This document shows positions 53,205 to 62,606 of a stretch of 64,000 bases of DNA, one piece after another (position 1 is the first letter of the stretch; each line of letters starts with the position of its first letter). Source of the stretch: Ignavibacteria bacterium UBA7675. Lineage in GTDB: Bacteria; Bacteroidota; Ignavibacteria; Kapaibacteriales; UB7675. A model generated the notes under the pieces. That model was not told the origin of the DNA. It was given only the letters and a program-made list of their open reading frames with translations, and made no database searches. The position numbers were made by a program, and so were the translations under genes. The stretch lies in assembly GCA_002483085.1 (NCBI GenBank), contig DLHF01000036.1, forward strand, positions 15,530-79,529, given 5' to 3'.

Positions 53205-53972
53205 ATGAAACGACTATTTTTTACCGCAGCGCTGCCTGCACTCATTGCGCTCCTTGTGTTGGCATGCTCTTCTCCTACCGATGCTCTACCCAGTCGGAAG
53301 GAAAACACGCCACTGCTCTCGCCCATACATGTAGAGAAGTCCAAGGACATCGGTGTACTCCCACCGAATGCACCGCATACATTTACAGTAGAAATTCAGA
53401 ACTCATCGACAACCGATTCGGTGACAATTACTGATATACGACTAAAGGACGGTGCCCAAGGATTTCAGCTCATACCTCCGGCTTTACCTGTCCGGCTTGG
53501 ACAACAAGGCCAAACAGATAGAATCACAGTTACGGTTATGTTCAACTCTACAGCAAGCGGCACTTACCACGACAAAATTATTATCAATGGCGATACCTCG
53601 CTGTTCTGTGAACTTACCGCCGCGATCATAGATAATGCGATCACTGTCGACGATATAGACTTTGGTACGATATTATACGGAAACAAACGCGACATTAAAG
53701 CCAATATTACCAACAACGGTGATGAGCCGGTGACAGTCCTGTCTGCAACTATGCAGGGAGTAGTAAATGAAAACTCCATAGAGAACTTCCTACACCTGTC
53801 GCTATTAATGTTGCCGATACAGATCAATCCAGGTGAGAGCAGACAATTTTGGGTAGTCTTTAATGGAGCATATCCGGGAGAGAATAATGCAACTATCGAG
53901 TTTCAGATGGAATACGCAGGTTCCGGTACAGTTGACAATATCAGTGTCCTGACTGGCACAGTAGAAAGATAG
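53205..53972 (+). CDS. Lipoprotein with DUF1573/choice-of-anchor-like beta-sandwich domains
   Basis: A 255-residue lipoprotein with lipobox LLVLAC. Two Ig-like beta-sandwich units follow: KSKDIGVLPPNAPHTFTVEI with VTITDIRLKDGAQGFQL, and ITVDDIDFGTILYGNKRDI with DEPVTVLSATMQG and NPGESRQFWVVFNG. The D-x-DFGT motif links it to the choice-of-anchor-D/DUF1573 group, also seen in the T9SS cargo at 10-12 kb. Function unknown; probably periplasmic or surface-exposed. Confidence 0.75.
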   Translation: MKRLFFTAALPALIALLVLACSSPTDALPSRKENTPLLSPIHVEKSKDIGVLPPNAPHTFTVEIQNSSTTDSVTITDIRLKDGAQGFQLIPPALPVRLGQQGQTDRITVTVMFNSTASGTYHDKIIINGDTSLFCELTAAIIDNAITVDDIDFGTILYGNKRDIKANITNNGDEPVTVLSATMQGVVNENSIENFLHLSLLMLPIQINPGESRQFWVVFNGAYPGENNATIEFQMEYAGSGTVDNISVLTGTVER

Positions 53973-53990
53973 CGACACCCTACCAATGTG

Positions 53991-54018
53991 CAGCCCTGCG
54001 CCTAAACCCGGAGGGCTG
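53991..54018 (+). terminator. Hairpin after the lipoprotein gene
   Basis: Seven-base perfect arms CAGCCCT and AGGGCTG, 18 bases after the stop, followed by a moderate T-rich tract. Confidence 0.6.
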
Positions 54019-54184
54019 TACGTTATTTGAACATAGCTGCGTTACTGGTTTGTTGTTGATCGGTGTTTCCTTCAACTACACCTTGAACCCATTTATGCCA
54101 ATACAATAGAGTCGCCACGCCTGCAACAGTGACACCCGCGCTATAAGATTTAGACAATATTAGCAGAAAGCTATCAGTAGATTC

Positions 54185-54868
54185 TTACACTCTTTTCCTT
54201 ACTATACACTGTATCTGAGCCAGCGCATCGCCGTTGAATGTCTGATCGTGCATTACATACCGATTCAGCCTGATAAAAATGCGTTCAGAAACGGAAGGCA
54301 CAAGAGTACGGGAAGAAGGTTGCAGCATTTTATACAGTCCTGACAGTAGACCAACAACAAACCCATCCCTCTTGAATACAGAGCCGTGCCTGAGCCGACG
54401 GCGGTCGTAGTTGACATCGTGCAACACTATTTCTACTAATTCCCCATCGTCCAGGGAGTGTACTAGGTCGAGTACATTGACGGAAACAGGCGACCAGCTC
54501 TTGTGTTTTTTGATAGTAAAGGTTGCCTTATGATCGGTGTTGAAAATACTCGGAAATATCCCCTGCTCGTAGAGATCTTCATCGGGTACAATAAAGAGCA
54601 TATATCCTCCCGGCTTTACAAGTTTAAACCACTCCTGTATTGTCCTGTGCGGATCGTGCATATGCTCTAAGCAATGCGACGAAAAGACAAAATCGAACTG
54701 CTCCTGTACATAAGCGGTAATATGATTGGCATCGCCATGTTCCACATCGAACGGACGAACATCTGGAAAAATAGGGTCTGGACCACAGCCGATATCAATT
54801 CCATTGCCCTGAAAAATTACCCGGTGTTTATCGCTCCAAAGTTTTTTTGTTTTTGTTGTTTCGTTCAT
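54185..54868 (-). CDS. Class I SAM-dependent methyltransferase
   Basis: A 227-residue protein with GIDIGCGPDP (SAM-binding motif I), the acidic post-motif DVEHGDANHI, FDFVFSSHCLEHMHDP and LVKPGGYMLFIVPDED. This is a Methyltransf_11/23-like fold, often found near sugar or lipid modification genes. Substrate not evident. Not part of an obvious operon. Confidence 0.85.
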   Translation of the reverse strand: MNETTKTKKLWSDKHRVIFQGNGIDIGCGPDPIFPDVRPFDVEHGDANHITAYVQEQFDFVFSSHCLEHMHDPHRTIQEWFKLVKPGGYMLFIVPDEDLYEQGIFPSIFNTDHKATFTIKKHKSWSPVSVNVLDLVHSLDDGELVEIVLHDVNYDRRRLRHGSVFKRDGFVVGLLSGLYKMLQPSSRTLVPSVSERIFIRLNRYVMHDQTFNGDALAQIQCIVRKRV

Positions 54869-54966
54869 AGTTTCTATAAAGAATGATCCGGTAAGGACAT
54901 TGCCGGATAGCTATAAAAAGACCAATAGACACATACGCCACACAACGATCTCGCAACCAATGTGTT

Positions 54967-55551
54967 CTATTGTGTCGCGGGATTGACCACGTCTGTATCT
55001 TCGGCACAAGGAGTTTCCAGTTCCCACACAACCTCGCGCACCAGCACGCCAACGCTGTTCTCCGAGCGCAAGCGCAATACCGGGCACGCTACAGCAGCAA
55101 GCCACTGCTCGTGGACTAATAAGCTCCGCACTTCCGCCCCACCGGTTTCATAGCGATTACACCATGCCATAAACTCTTCGTGTATATGCCTCATATCGCC
55201 ACCTTCTTCGATGCGCCTGCCATAACGACTGCGCTCCCGTTCCCGCAAGCGCTCAAGGCGTATGTCGTTGTCGAGCCGCAGGAATATCACATGGGTAAAA
55301 CGCGGAACAACTGCATCGCCCCAACTGCACAGCGAACCAGAAAGCACCCACGCATCCAATGCGAGATCGTTCTGCAACAGTGCAAGGCGTTCAGGAATCG
55401 GGCGCTTGTGAGTAAACGGTGGGTCGGAGTGCAACCAGTAGTAGGCATCGGTATCGAAAAATGGCAGCGCGAGTTCGCGTGCCAGAGCTGTACCAAGCGT
55501 GGTTGTGCCAGTGCCGCTTGCGCCAAGGATGTGGATTCTCCGGTTGTTCAT
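54967..55551 (-). CDS. P-loop kinase-like NTPase
   Basis: A 194-residue protein with the Walker A pattern GASGTGTTTLG at the N-terminus, then LARELALPFFDTDAYYW and a lid-like RERERSRYGRR segment, as in adenylate/shikimate kinase-like small ATPases. No adenylate-kinase-specific LID zinc motif is seen. It could phosphorylate a small molecule or nucleotide; the substrate is unknown. Confidence 0.75.
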   Translation of the reverse strand: MNNRRIHILGASGTGTTTLGTALARELALPFFDTDAYYWLHSDPPFTHKRPIPERLALLQNDLALDAWVLSGSLCSWGDAVVPRFTHVIFLRLDNDIRLERLRERERSRYGRRIEEGGDMRHIHEEFMAWCNRYETGGAEVRSLLVHEQWLAAVACPVLRLRSENSVGVLVREVVWELETPCAEDTDVVNPATQ

Positions 55552-55631
55552 AATGCTTTCCGCAGATGTTCACTGCTCGGAATTGTGCTGATCGCAAGAG
55601 TAAAAGAAGAATAAAAGCGATAAAGGCAGCA

Positions 55632-55692
55632 CACCACGCGGCGGGCGTGCTGCGCGGTGCAGAGACGAGCACACGGGCGGAGACTACACAGC
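55632..55692 (+). repeat. Dispersed intergenic element, right-end fragment J
   Basis: CACGCGGCGGGCGTGCTGCGCGGTGCAGAGAC matches the box 3 region. No box 1 or box 2 is visible in the 80 bases upstream, so it is a partial copy between two minus-strand genes. Confidence 0.5.
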
Positions 55693-55753
55693 AACAGCCT
55701 GTAAAAGTGCGATCTGAAACCGCTGTATTCTACCTTATTGAGCTGGCAGCGTG

Positions 55754-56167
55754 CTAATCCGGTATCACGACATCGTCGGGAATTTCCAACCGAAACGACT
55801 GCGCTTCGATCTCCCAAACAATCCACGACGCTGGCTCTTCTACTACGCCTTCCATATCGAAATGCTCTGGCTCGTCCGCCGCATTCACATAGAACGGCCC
55901 ATCGGACTCCACAAACGGCTGTGCAAACGAGCCGTCGGCAGGATCGCCAATATAACGGTACACACGGCGCTCAGAACGGCTTACACCGCTGAAGTGCAGC
56001 AGGCATTCGGCCAGTGCTGTCGCAGTCAACTTTGGCTTTGTAAAAAGACCCGTTAGGAGAATTACATCGCGGGCTCGTATGGTCATGTGCCCACCGTCAA
56101 TGACTGGCTCTTCAATGAAACTGTCGTAAAAGTCGAGTTCGTAAAAATTACACCGATATTCTTTCAT
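55754..56167 (-). CDS. Hypothetical protein
   Basis: A 137-residue protein from the ATG at 56167 (MKEYRCNFYELDFYDSFIEE). It is acidic, with conserved-looking stretches IRARDVILLTGLFTKPKL and WIVWEIEAQSFRLEIPDDV. No signal peptide or membrane segment is visible. It ends a minus-strand pair with the WD40/T9SS gene, 22 bases after that gene's stop. I recognise no family. Confidence 0.6.
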   Translation of the reverse strand: MKEYRCNFYELDFYDSFIEEPVIDGGHMTIRARDVILLTGLFTKPKLTATALAECLLHFSGVSRSERRVYRYIGDPADGSFAQPFVESDGPFYVNAADEPEHFDMEGVVEEPASWIVWEIEAQSFRLEIPDDVVIPD

Positions 56168-56189
56168 GTCTCTTTCCAATTGCTCTGCA

Positions 56190-58097
56190 TTACCGTACTA
56201 CGGTAAATTTTGCGCTGTACTGTCGCCCACCCGTATGGAGGCGCACAAAATATTCACCCGTTGTAAGGTGTTCTACCGGAAGCCTAACAGTGTGCGTACC
56301 GGCACGCGATGGCACCTGCTGTACAACTCCGACTTCCACACCACGCGCGTCGTACACCGCAATATGCGGCGGCTCGTCCACAGCGAGCTCAAAGGTAGCA
56401 AAGGCGCTTTCCACTACTGGATTCGGCGATATGGAAAGCACTCTATTGCCAGCAAAATCCACAGCGCGCAGCGTGAGCAAACCGCAGGTATCCTGCACAG
56501 TAATACTGCCGTCTACTGTTGTTGGCACTAAACGCACGCCCGGCTGCCACTCCACGGAGAGTATGCGGATATCCTGGCGCACCGGCACACCTAGCAGAAC
56601 ACGCGCAGCTATCACTGCAACCGTATCGCCGGGAATACCAGGCCGCACAGGTAACAACACGGTATCGCGCGTTGTTCCACGGCGCCGTTCTATTGTATTG
56701 CCACCCGACACTGTTTCGAGCAAAAGATTGGGAAGCTCGATCAGCGCCGTTCCTTCCGCAGCCATAAATTCAGGTATGCCAGCGCGGTTGCGCCATACGA
56801 GCGGCACATACACACCCTTGCCCACATTGCCAGTAATGTGTGGTATTTCTAATACGCATTCCCGCCCGAGCGCATACGAAACCGTATCGCGACCTTCTTC
56901 GGAGAATCCGCTTTTCCAGAAGATAATAGCACCGTCGCGTCCGGCTGAAAGGATAGTATCGCCTGTTGGTGAATACGCTATTGCAATTACCTGCCCACCG
57001 TGATTGAGCGAATCACCTATTTGGCCACCTTCCGCAGCATCCCACTGCCGGATAGTAGAGTCGAGCGATCCCGACAGTACTCGCCGCGCATCAGGCGACC
57101 ACGCCACCGAGCGCACATGCGAGTTGTGGCTACATTGCTTCAGTGTTGCGCTGCCTGTCGATTTTTTCCACAACCGTACCGTTGCGTCTACTCCACCCGA
57201 AGCGATCATCGTATCGCCGGGGGCAAAGGCACAGCTCCACACAACGAGGTTGAGATTGCCAGTACCGTGCTGCCGATAGACCTGTTCAGGCACTTCCGTC
57301 TCCCATTCCCATTCGTGCACAGTGCCGTTGTCACCTGCATACACAATGCGACTGCCGTCGTGGGAAAAGGACGCTGTGTAGCTCAGAGAAGTGGGAATTG
57401 TTGCCAGTGCATTTCGCTTTCTGTAGTCCCACACAATGATATGAGAACCGCCTGTTACAAGTAAATGCCGATCGGGATAAACATCTAATGTGCGGAAGTT
57501 CATCGGAATATCAGGGGGAGTGTCTATGTCCATCAGCTCTATTACACCGCGCACGCGATCCCAGCGGTAGATACCGTCGGACTGGTTGGCAAATACCGTG
57601 TCGGTGCTCGCTGCAAATTTTGCTGCGTAGATTTCTCCGCCATTTGGCAGAAATGCAGAGTCCACTTCGCCAGTTGCAAGATTGTGCACTTTTACAAAAC
57701 CGTCCTTGCCCGCCGAGAGCATCAGCCGCCCATCGCGCGAAAACGTGGCAGTGCGTATTTCTCCAGCATGTGCATCGCGAAACACACGCAGCGGTATTGG
57801 CGATGCACCAATAAGCGATTCTATACGGAAGTCGATAGAGAGCGAAGGAAGGTCGGGCACAGTCCATGTATATTCGCCGGTGCGGATGTCGCGGGCGATA
57901 AGCTCCCAAGTCTGCCTGCCGTCGGTAGAATACCACAGCGCGACAGCAGCGCCGTTTGCTCCTTCCCAGCGTATGGTCACTGTGGAGTCCACAAGCAAAG
58001 TGCTCCCGCTCGCAGGCGATGTAATACGCACAGCACCCGCACTATGGGCGGACACCACGGTAAACAACACGGCAAATAGAAGTACTATGCGGGTCAT
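56190..58097 (-). CDS. Secreted WD40-repeat protein with T9SS type-A sorting domain
   Basis: A 635-residue protein; the signal peptide ends near AHSAGA. An Ig-like or Ser-Thr-rich Wzy-type beta-domain (ITSPASGSTLLVDSTVTIRWEG) comes first, then six or seven WD40 units from about 105 to 410 (SRDGRLMLSAGKDGFVKVHN, SPDARRVLSGSLDSTIRQWD). A beta-rich stretch follows, and residues about 550-635 are the sorting domain: SISPNPVVESAFATFEL, PPHIAVYDARGVEVG and TTGEYFVRLHTGGRQYSAKF. A secreted WD40 propeller is unusual outside T9SS bacteria. The ligand is unknown. Confidence 0.85.
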   Translation of the reverse strand: MTRIVLLFAVLFTVVSAHSAGAVRITSPASGSTLLVDSTVTIRWEGANGAAVALWYSTDGRQTWELIARDIRTGEYTWTVPDLPSLSIDFRIESLIGASPIPLRVFRDAHAGEIRTATFSRDGRLMLSAGKDGFVKVHNLATGEVDSAFLPNGGEIYAAKFAASTDTVFANQSDGIYRWDRVRGVIELMDIDTPPDIPMNFRTLDVYPDRHLLVTGGSHIIVWDYRKRNALATIPTSLSYTASFSHDGSRIVYAGDNGTVHEWEWETEVPEQVYRQHGTGNLNLVVWSCAFAPGDTMIASGGVDATVRLWKKSTGSATLKQCSHNSHVRSVAWSPDARRVLSGSLDSTIRQWDAAEGGQIGDSLNHGGQVIAIAYSPTGDTILSAGRDGAIIFWKSGFSEEGRDTVSYALGRECVLEIPHITGNVGKGVYVPLVWRNRAGIPEFMAAEGTALIELPNLLLETVSGGNTIERRRGTTRDTVLLPVRPGIPGDTVAVIAARVLLGVPVRQDIRILSVEWQPGVRLVPTTVDGSITVQDTCGLLTLRAVDFAGNRVLSISPNPVVESAFATFELAVDEPPHIAVYDARGVEVGVVQQVPSRAGTHTVRLPVEHLTTGEYFVRLHTGGRQYSAKFTVVR

Positions 58098-58194
58098 AGG
58101 AGGAATGTATTAACGGAAAAGACAGGCTGCATTATACCACAGAGCTTCAACACGGACAAGAGATTTTTCCTGCGTAACTATTGCTGTATGCTGG

Positions 58195-58432
58195 TCTTCA
58201 GTCTCTGCTCTGCCGCTTCGCCTCTGCACCGCGCAGCACCGCCGCCGCGTGCTGTCCAGCCCCAATCGCAAAGGGGAAAACAGACGCACTTGCATACAGA
58301 CCGCTCTGTTTCCAAACAAGCGGGGAACGGCAGAACACCGCCAAACGGATGTGCGACCGGTGACAGCGACGCGGCGTAGGGGCGTCGCTTGAGGCGCCTC
58401 TACGCCGCCCCATCCAACGACGCCCGTGCCCA
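58195..58432 (-). repeat. Dispersed intergenic element, copy K
   Basis: Minus-orientation full copy. Box 2 complement TGCGACCGGTGACAGCGACG at 58350-58369, left end GCCCGTGCCC at 58422-58431, box 3 complement CTCTGCACCGCGCAGCA near 58225. Its hairpin is long (arms GGCGTAG...GGCG and CGCC...CTACGCC). The middle shares GAACGGCAGAACACCG and the GCCCCAATCGCAA stretch with copy L, forming a subfamily. Confidence 0.85.
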
Positions 58433-58481
58433 TAATGTTCACTGCAACACGGTGCTTCCTATACAATCTTCTATAGCACTT

Positions 58482-60593
58482 TTACGCTGGCTGTACTTCG
58501 CGCGCACTTGTTTTAGCTACAACCATCTCCGCAAGAGCGCACAGAATGGCAAGAATGACAAACAGCTTCCAGAGCTCGGTGCCCACGCGGGCGCGTGTCA
58601 CTTCTTCGGCAACATTGCGCGTCTGTTCGAGCACCTCTATCTGTCCCTTGTCGGGCACTACTTCGGCGAGCCTGTCTTTGAGCTCGGCTTCCAAAAGCTG
58701 TGTGATCGTCGATTCCGAAGCTGGTGGATTGACGCCAATGGTCTGCACAATGTGGCCCTCGGCAGTTTTCACCACATACACACCCGGCTGGCGAAGGGCT
58801 TCCATCGAAAGAATAGCGCCACTTGGCAGCATGGTAGCCTGGCGAAACGACTCAGTACCTGAGGGATCGACAATAGTAAAATTGCCACCGGACGCGTATT
58901 TACCCGGCAAAGAGATATTCACCGGCGAGCCAACCACAACGCTGCTGCCCGTGTATTCAGAAGCCGACAGATACGATACAGCTCTATTCGCCACAGTAGC
59001 AAAAAGCCCTGTCAGCGGGAATGTACTCCAATCGGTTGTAGCGGGCAACGCACAGTAAAGTATGCGGCCATTGCCCTGCTTGCTTTCGGCGAGAATAGCA
59101 CCGTCGGGAACACGAATGATTTCTTGCCCACCCGTAATCACAGCCGCCTTGTAAATTTTTGGCGATTCTACTGCCGAGCGGTTGTCGGTTGTGCCTTTGA
59201 ACACACCTGTAAACAGCGGATGGAGCTTGTCGACTGATGTAAATTCAACGGGCGTCTTGCGCTCGTACTCTTTCACCGTCGCTTGAGCAAAACCCAGCGC
59301 AGGCAGCACAGTCTGGTTGTAGGATTGGATATCTGCTTGAGCGCCAGCCATCAGGAAGATACTGCCGCCATCGCGCATATAAGCAGTAAGGCGTGCTACA
59401 TCGCTTTGCGAGAAGCGGGGAATATCGGCGAGGAACAACACGCTGTAGTCGTTCAGATTCGTAGCTGTGAACTGCTCGGGTGCAAGCACCGTAACATCTG
59501 CCACTGAGTGCGAGGTTGCATCGGGGCGCAGAGCGAGTTGTAAGAACCGTATATCAACCGGCGAGCCGACAAGTGCAATGGTCGGCTTATCGGGAATGAT
59601 AAACCCAAAGTAGCGGCTGTTGTCGGCTTCGAGCGCATCGCCCTCCACTTCCACAGCGGCGCGGATAGCGCCTGTAGTTTTGGGAGTACCGGCCAGCGAC
59701 ACCATACGGGTTTCGCCTGCGGGAATATCGACGGCGCGCTGTGCTGTGCGCTCTTTATCAAACATCAGGCTTACAATCACACCTTTTACATCTTCGCTGC
59801 CGCTGTTGCGTATGCGCGCTTCTACTTCTACCGGCTTATCGACTTCGTAGATTTGCGTAAGTACATTGATCGAGTCGATGGAAAGATTGCGCTCTCCCAC
59901 CTTGGACCCCATGCCGATAGGCACTGCGTACACAGCCACCGAGCGGTCGAAGATTTTCAGCGAATCGCGCTCTTCTTCGTTAAAAATATTGCGCTGTGCA
60001 TCGGTAATGATATATACTTCTCTGTTGATATTCTGCGATGTTCGGAGCACCGTAGAAGCCAGCCGCATACCCGGTTCGAGCTGGGCTACGGTGTACGACA
60101 CTGGCACCTTGCCTACTTCTTCCTTCAGCATGGCAAAATTGCGTGTAAACTCGGCAAACCGCCTGTCGTCGAGGTTAGCAAGCTGGATCAGCGCCGCTTC
60201 GTCGCCGTCTTCGAGCGAGGCCAGAATAGAGAGCACAGCTTCGCGCGCCTGCTTTAAGCGCACACCGCGCTCATCGGCGATATCCATGCTGAACGAGTTA
60301 TCGAGCAAAATCACGACGCTGCTTTTGGCGCGAGCACCTAAACCGGGCAGAGAGCTTTCGATAGTAGGGCGCGCAAACGCCAGCACAATAAAGACCACGA
60401 TAAGCGTGCGCAGAATAAGCAGTAGAATCTGCTTCAGCTTCAGCTTGCGAATCTTTGTCTTCTGCAATTCTTTCAAAAAAGTAAGGCTGCTGAAGTCGAT
60501 TGTCTTCAGTTTACGCAGATTGAGCAAATGCAGCAACACAGGAATTGCCGCCGCCGCCAGCCCGAGCAGGACGAGAGGATTGAGAAACGTCAT
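58482..60593 (-). CDS. BatA/VWA-domain membrane protein
   Basis: From the ATG at 60593, 703 residues. The opening MTFLNPLVLLGLAAAAIPVL with LLHLLNLRKLKTIDFSSL is the BatA N-terminal domain, with two membrane segments. A VWA domain follows with the MIDAS D98-N-S100-F-S102 and later acidic and Thr sites (GDEAALIQLAN). A long periplasmic Ig/DUF-like region and a glutamine-amidotransferase-like segment come next, and the C-terminus has a membrane helix (LWKLFVILAILCALAEMVV). BatA-like proteins work with MoxR ATPases; none is visible here. It follows the AlbA_2 gene by 49 bases. Confidence 0.85.
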   Translation of the reverse strand: MTFLNPLVLLGLAAAAIPVLLHLLNLRKLKTIDFSSLTFLKELQKTKIRKLKLKQILLLILRTLIVVFIVLAFARPTIESSLPGLGARAKSSVVILLDNSFSMDIADERGVRLKQAREAVLSILASLEDGDEAALIQLANLDDRRFAEFTRNFAMLKEEVGKVPVSYTVAQLEPGMRLASTVLRTSQNINREVYIITDAQRNIFNEEERDSLKIFDRSVAVYAVPIGMGSKVGERNLSIDSINVLTQIYEVDKPVEVEARIRNSGSEDVKGVIVSLMFDKERTAQRAVDIPAGETRMVSLAGTPKTTGAIRAAVEVEGDALEADNSRYFGFIIPDKPTIALVGSPVDIRFLQLALRPDATSHSVADVTVLAPEQFTATNLNDYSVLFLADIPRFSQSDVARLTAYMRDGGSIFLMAGAQADIQSYNQTVLPALGFAQATVKEYERKTPVEFTSVDKLHPLFTGVFKGTTDNRSAVESPKIYKAAVITGGQEIIRVPDGAILAESKQGNGRILYCALPATTDWSTFPLTGLFATVANRAVSYLSASEYTGSSVVVGSPVNISLPGKYASGGNFTIVDPSGTESFRQATMLPSGAILSMEALRQPGVYVVKTAEGHIVQTIGVNPPASESTITQLLEAELKDRLAEVVPDKGQIEVLEQTRNVAEEVTRARVGTELWKLFVILAILCALAEMVVAKTSAREVQPA

Positions 60594-60642
60594 AGATTCG
60601 TAGTAAGCACGTGTTCCGGCTTCCTGTAGCAGAAGGGGTGGA

Positions 60643-61296
60643 TTAGCCGAAAAGCGTGTAGTAGTCGAGTTGTTCGTGTGTATGGATCGACAGCACACCC
60701 GCCCGCACTAATTGCACCAGCTTGCGCGCTGCCCTCCGTTCGGAAATATTTACAAGATCAGCAAATCCTTTGACCGTTACACGTTCGTTTTTATTGAGAT
60801 ACTCGAACAAATTTTTCTCGTGCCTGCCGATCACAATACGCAAAGGCTCGGCATCTGCATTCTGGCTTTCTAATACTTTTACCATCTCCCGGCTCGCAGT
60901 CACCGATTTTTCGCCCTGGCGGATAAACACCTTGCGATGAATAGGCTTCTCGTTGGGGTCGTCGGTTACCAATCGGTGGGGCTTGTGGTCGCTCTCGTCG
61001 ATATGGACAACAATGACATCTTTGTACTCAATATTCACAACGTCGATCTGCGGGTCGATAGGTGGGTCGATGTAGAATTCACACGCGTGGCGTATCTGGT
61101 CGATCTCTTCCTTTTCGCTACGCACGCCTACCACTGTCTTGTCGTCGTCTACACCAAGTAACAATATCCCGCCGCCGCTGTTGGCAAAGGCTATCATCTC
61201 CCGGGCTATCTTCTCCGATGAAGTAAACTTGCGCTTGAACTCCACAGTGAACGATTCGCCGTCGGCGATGATTTCCTTTAGTTCCTGCCGCCGCAT
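60643..61296 (-). CDS. AlbA_2 (Schlafen-like) ATP-binding protein
   Basis: A 217-residue protein. Residues about 10-120 form the AlbA_2 domain: ESFTVEFKRKF, EKIAREMIAFANSGGGILLLGV with DDDKTVVGV, and PPIDPQIDVVNI. This domain is related to Schlafen/divergent AAA-4 proteins and is usually linked to a DNA-binding part; residues 150-217 could be a winged helix (KGFADLVNISERRAARKLVQLV). Regulation or nucleic-acid action is plausible. It starts a pair with the BatA/VWA gene. Confidence 0.8.
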   Translation of the reverse strand: MRRQELKEIIADGESFTVEFKRKFTSSEKIAREMIAFANSGGGILLLGVDDDKTVVGVRSEKEEIDQIRHACEFYIDPPIDPQIDVVNIEYKDVIVVHIDESDHKPHRLVTDDPNEKPIHRKVFIRQGEKSVTASREMVKVLESQNADAEPLRIVIGRHEKNLFEYLNKNERVTVKGFADLVNISERRAARKLVQLVRAGVLSIHTHEQLDYYTLFG

Positions 61297-61467
61297 AATA
61301 CTACCCTGTTTTCAATACAACATAAAGCCGCCCCGATAGGCGGCCTGCAAACCATAGGTATAACACAAATAAGCGAAAAAAATATTTTACAAATGACAAA
61401 AAAGCGCTGTGCTGTTGTGTTTTGCGCCTTTTTGGGTCTCTCAATGGCGATAGCCCAAAACCGCTTA

Positions 61468-61935
61468 TCACACAGGTACTCGCTTCTGTACGCCGAGTAT
61501 CCACTTCATGCAGCGATGGCCAAAGTCTACAGGGTCGCAATACATCATCGGGCACCCGCCTTCTATGCAACTGATGCCCAGCCGCTCGCACTCGCGCACA
61601 GCTTCTTCCGATACACTTCCTTGCCCAAAGGAACGATGAAACCACACATGGCCTATACCGAGCTCTGCACACTCGCGCACGATGTGCACGGCGACCTCTG
61701 GACTCGTGACAATCATCACCGCTTCCACTGCTTCGGGCACTGCCCGGAGGTTTGGATAGCAGACATCGCCTTCCAACTGCGAGGCATGGGGATTCACCGC
61801 GACAACTCTGTGCCCACGGCTCTTGAGCTTGCGGTAAATAAGATTAGCTGGCTGGTTGGTATCCCGCGACACACCTGCAACGGCAATGGTCTTACAACCG
61901 AGGAACGCTTCAATCTGTGTAGGAAGCTTCGACAT
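61468..61935 (-). CDS. CoA-binding protein (YccU-like)
   Basis: A 155-residue Rossmann-fold protein: TIAVAGVSRDTNQPANLIYR is the CoA-binding loop, then HRVVAVNPHASQLEG, ILV-type VMIVTSPEVAVHIVRE, WFHRSFGQGSVSEEAV and GGCPMMYCDP. The ATG at 61935 is preceded by AGGAG; a start at 61950 would add five residues. It is probably cytoplasmic, related to succinyl-CoA synthetase alpha N-terminal domain, without known partner. Confidence 0.85.
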   Translation of the reverse strand: MSKLPTQIEAFLGCKTIAVAGVSRDTNQPANLIYRKLKSRGHRVVAVNPHASQLEGDVCYPNLRAVPEAVEAVMIVTSPEVAVHIVRECAELGIGHVWFHRSFGQGSVSEEAVRECERLGISCIEGGCPMMYCDPVDFGHRCMKWILGVQKRVPV

Positions 61936-62055
61936 ATCACTCCTGCTCATGTGGTTTGTTACACCAGTAGATTGCGCTGAAAATACGACAGGAGAGCTGA
62001 AGAACCAACTCTTTCGGTATCACCACAGCCACCTCATACCCCGCATAGAAAATAT

Positions 62056-62290
62056 GGGTAGCACGGGCGTCGCTGTGGCGTGCGATTATCATAAGAATGA
62101 TGCGCGGACGAGGTCGCTGTCGCCGGTCGCATATCCGCTTTGCGGTGTTCTGCCGTTCCCCGCTTGTGGAAACAGAGTGCCTGTACGCAAGCACGTCTAC
62201 ACCACTTGCGATTGGGGCTGGACAACACGCGGCGGCTGTGCAGCGCGGTGCAGAGGCAGAACACGAGGGCGAAGACAGAAGCGCACAGCT
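62056..62290 (+). repeat. Dispersed intergenic element, copy L
   Basis: Full copy in plus orientation. Left end GGTAGCACGGGCGTCG (one change from box 1), box 2 GGTCGCTGTCGCCGGTCGCA at 62115, box 3 GCAGCGCGGTGCAGAG near 62239, right end GAAGCGCACAG at 62281-62290. The middle is shared with copy K, with indels whose lengths are not multiples of three, which argues against coding. Confidence 0.85.
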
Positions 62291-62606
62291 CCTTTGCAAT
62301 TCTTCGCAACCGCCCCAAAAACACTGTACTCTATTTTGCACTTTCATTTCCCTTGTTCCTGCCCTATCTTGACCCCGGCTCTTGCAGCAATGCTGCATAT
62401 GGCTCTGCTCGCCCGCACTTCCACACATCAGCTTCCGCGCTCGCGACACAGCTTCGGTCGCCAGTTTCCATTGGCACCCGGCTGGACAGCAGTTAGCAAG
62501 TTTGCAGTTCAGGAACGACCTACTGGCACAGATGTTCCAGAACCTGCGAACGACATCCCGGCACCCACGCCAAGCCATTCCTCATTCATCCTCAACGGGA
62601 GTGCGT

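Noticed and set aside
62097..62372. Open frame through copy L resembling one in copy K
   Set aside because: Shared translation follows from shared repeat DNA; frames are broken in the other copies.
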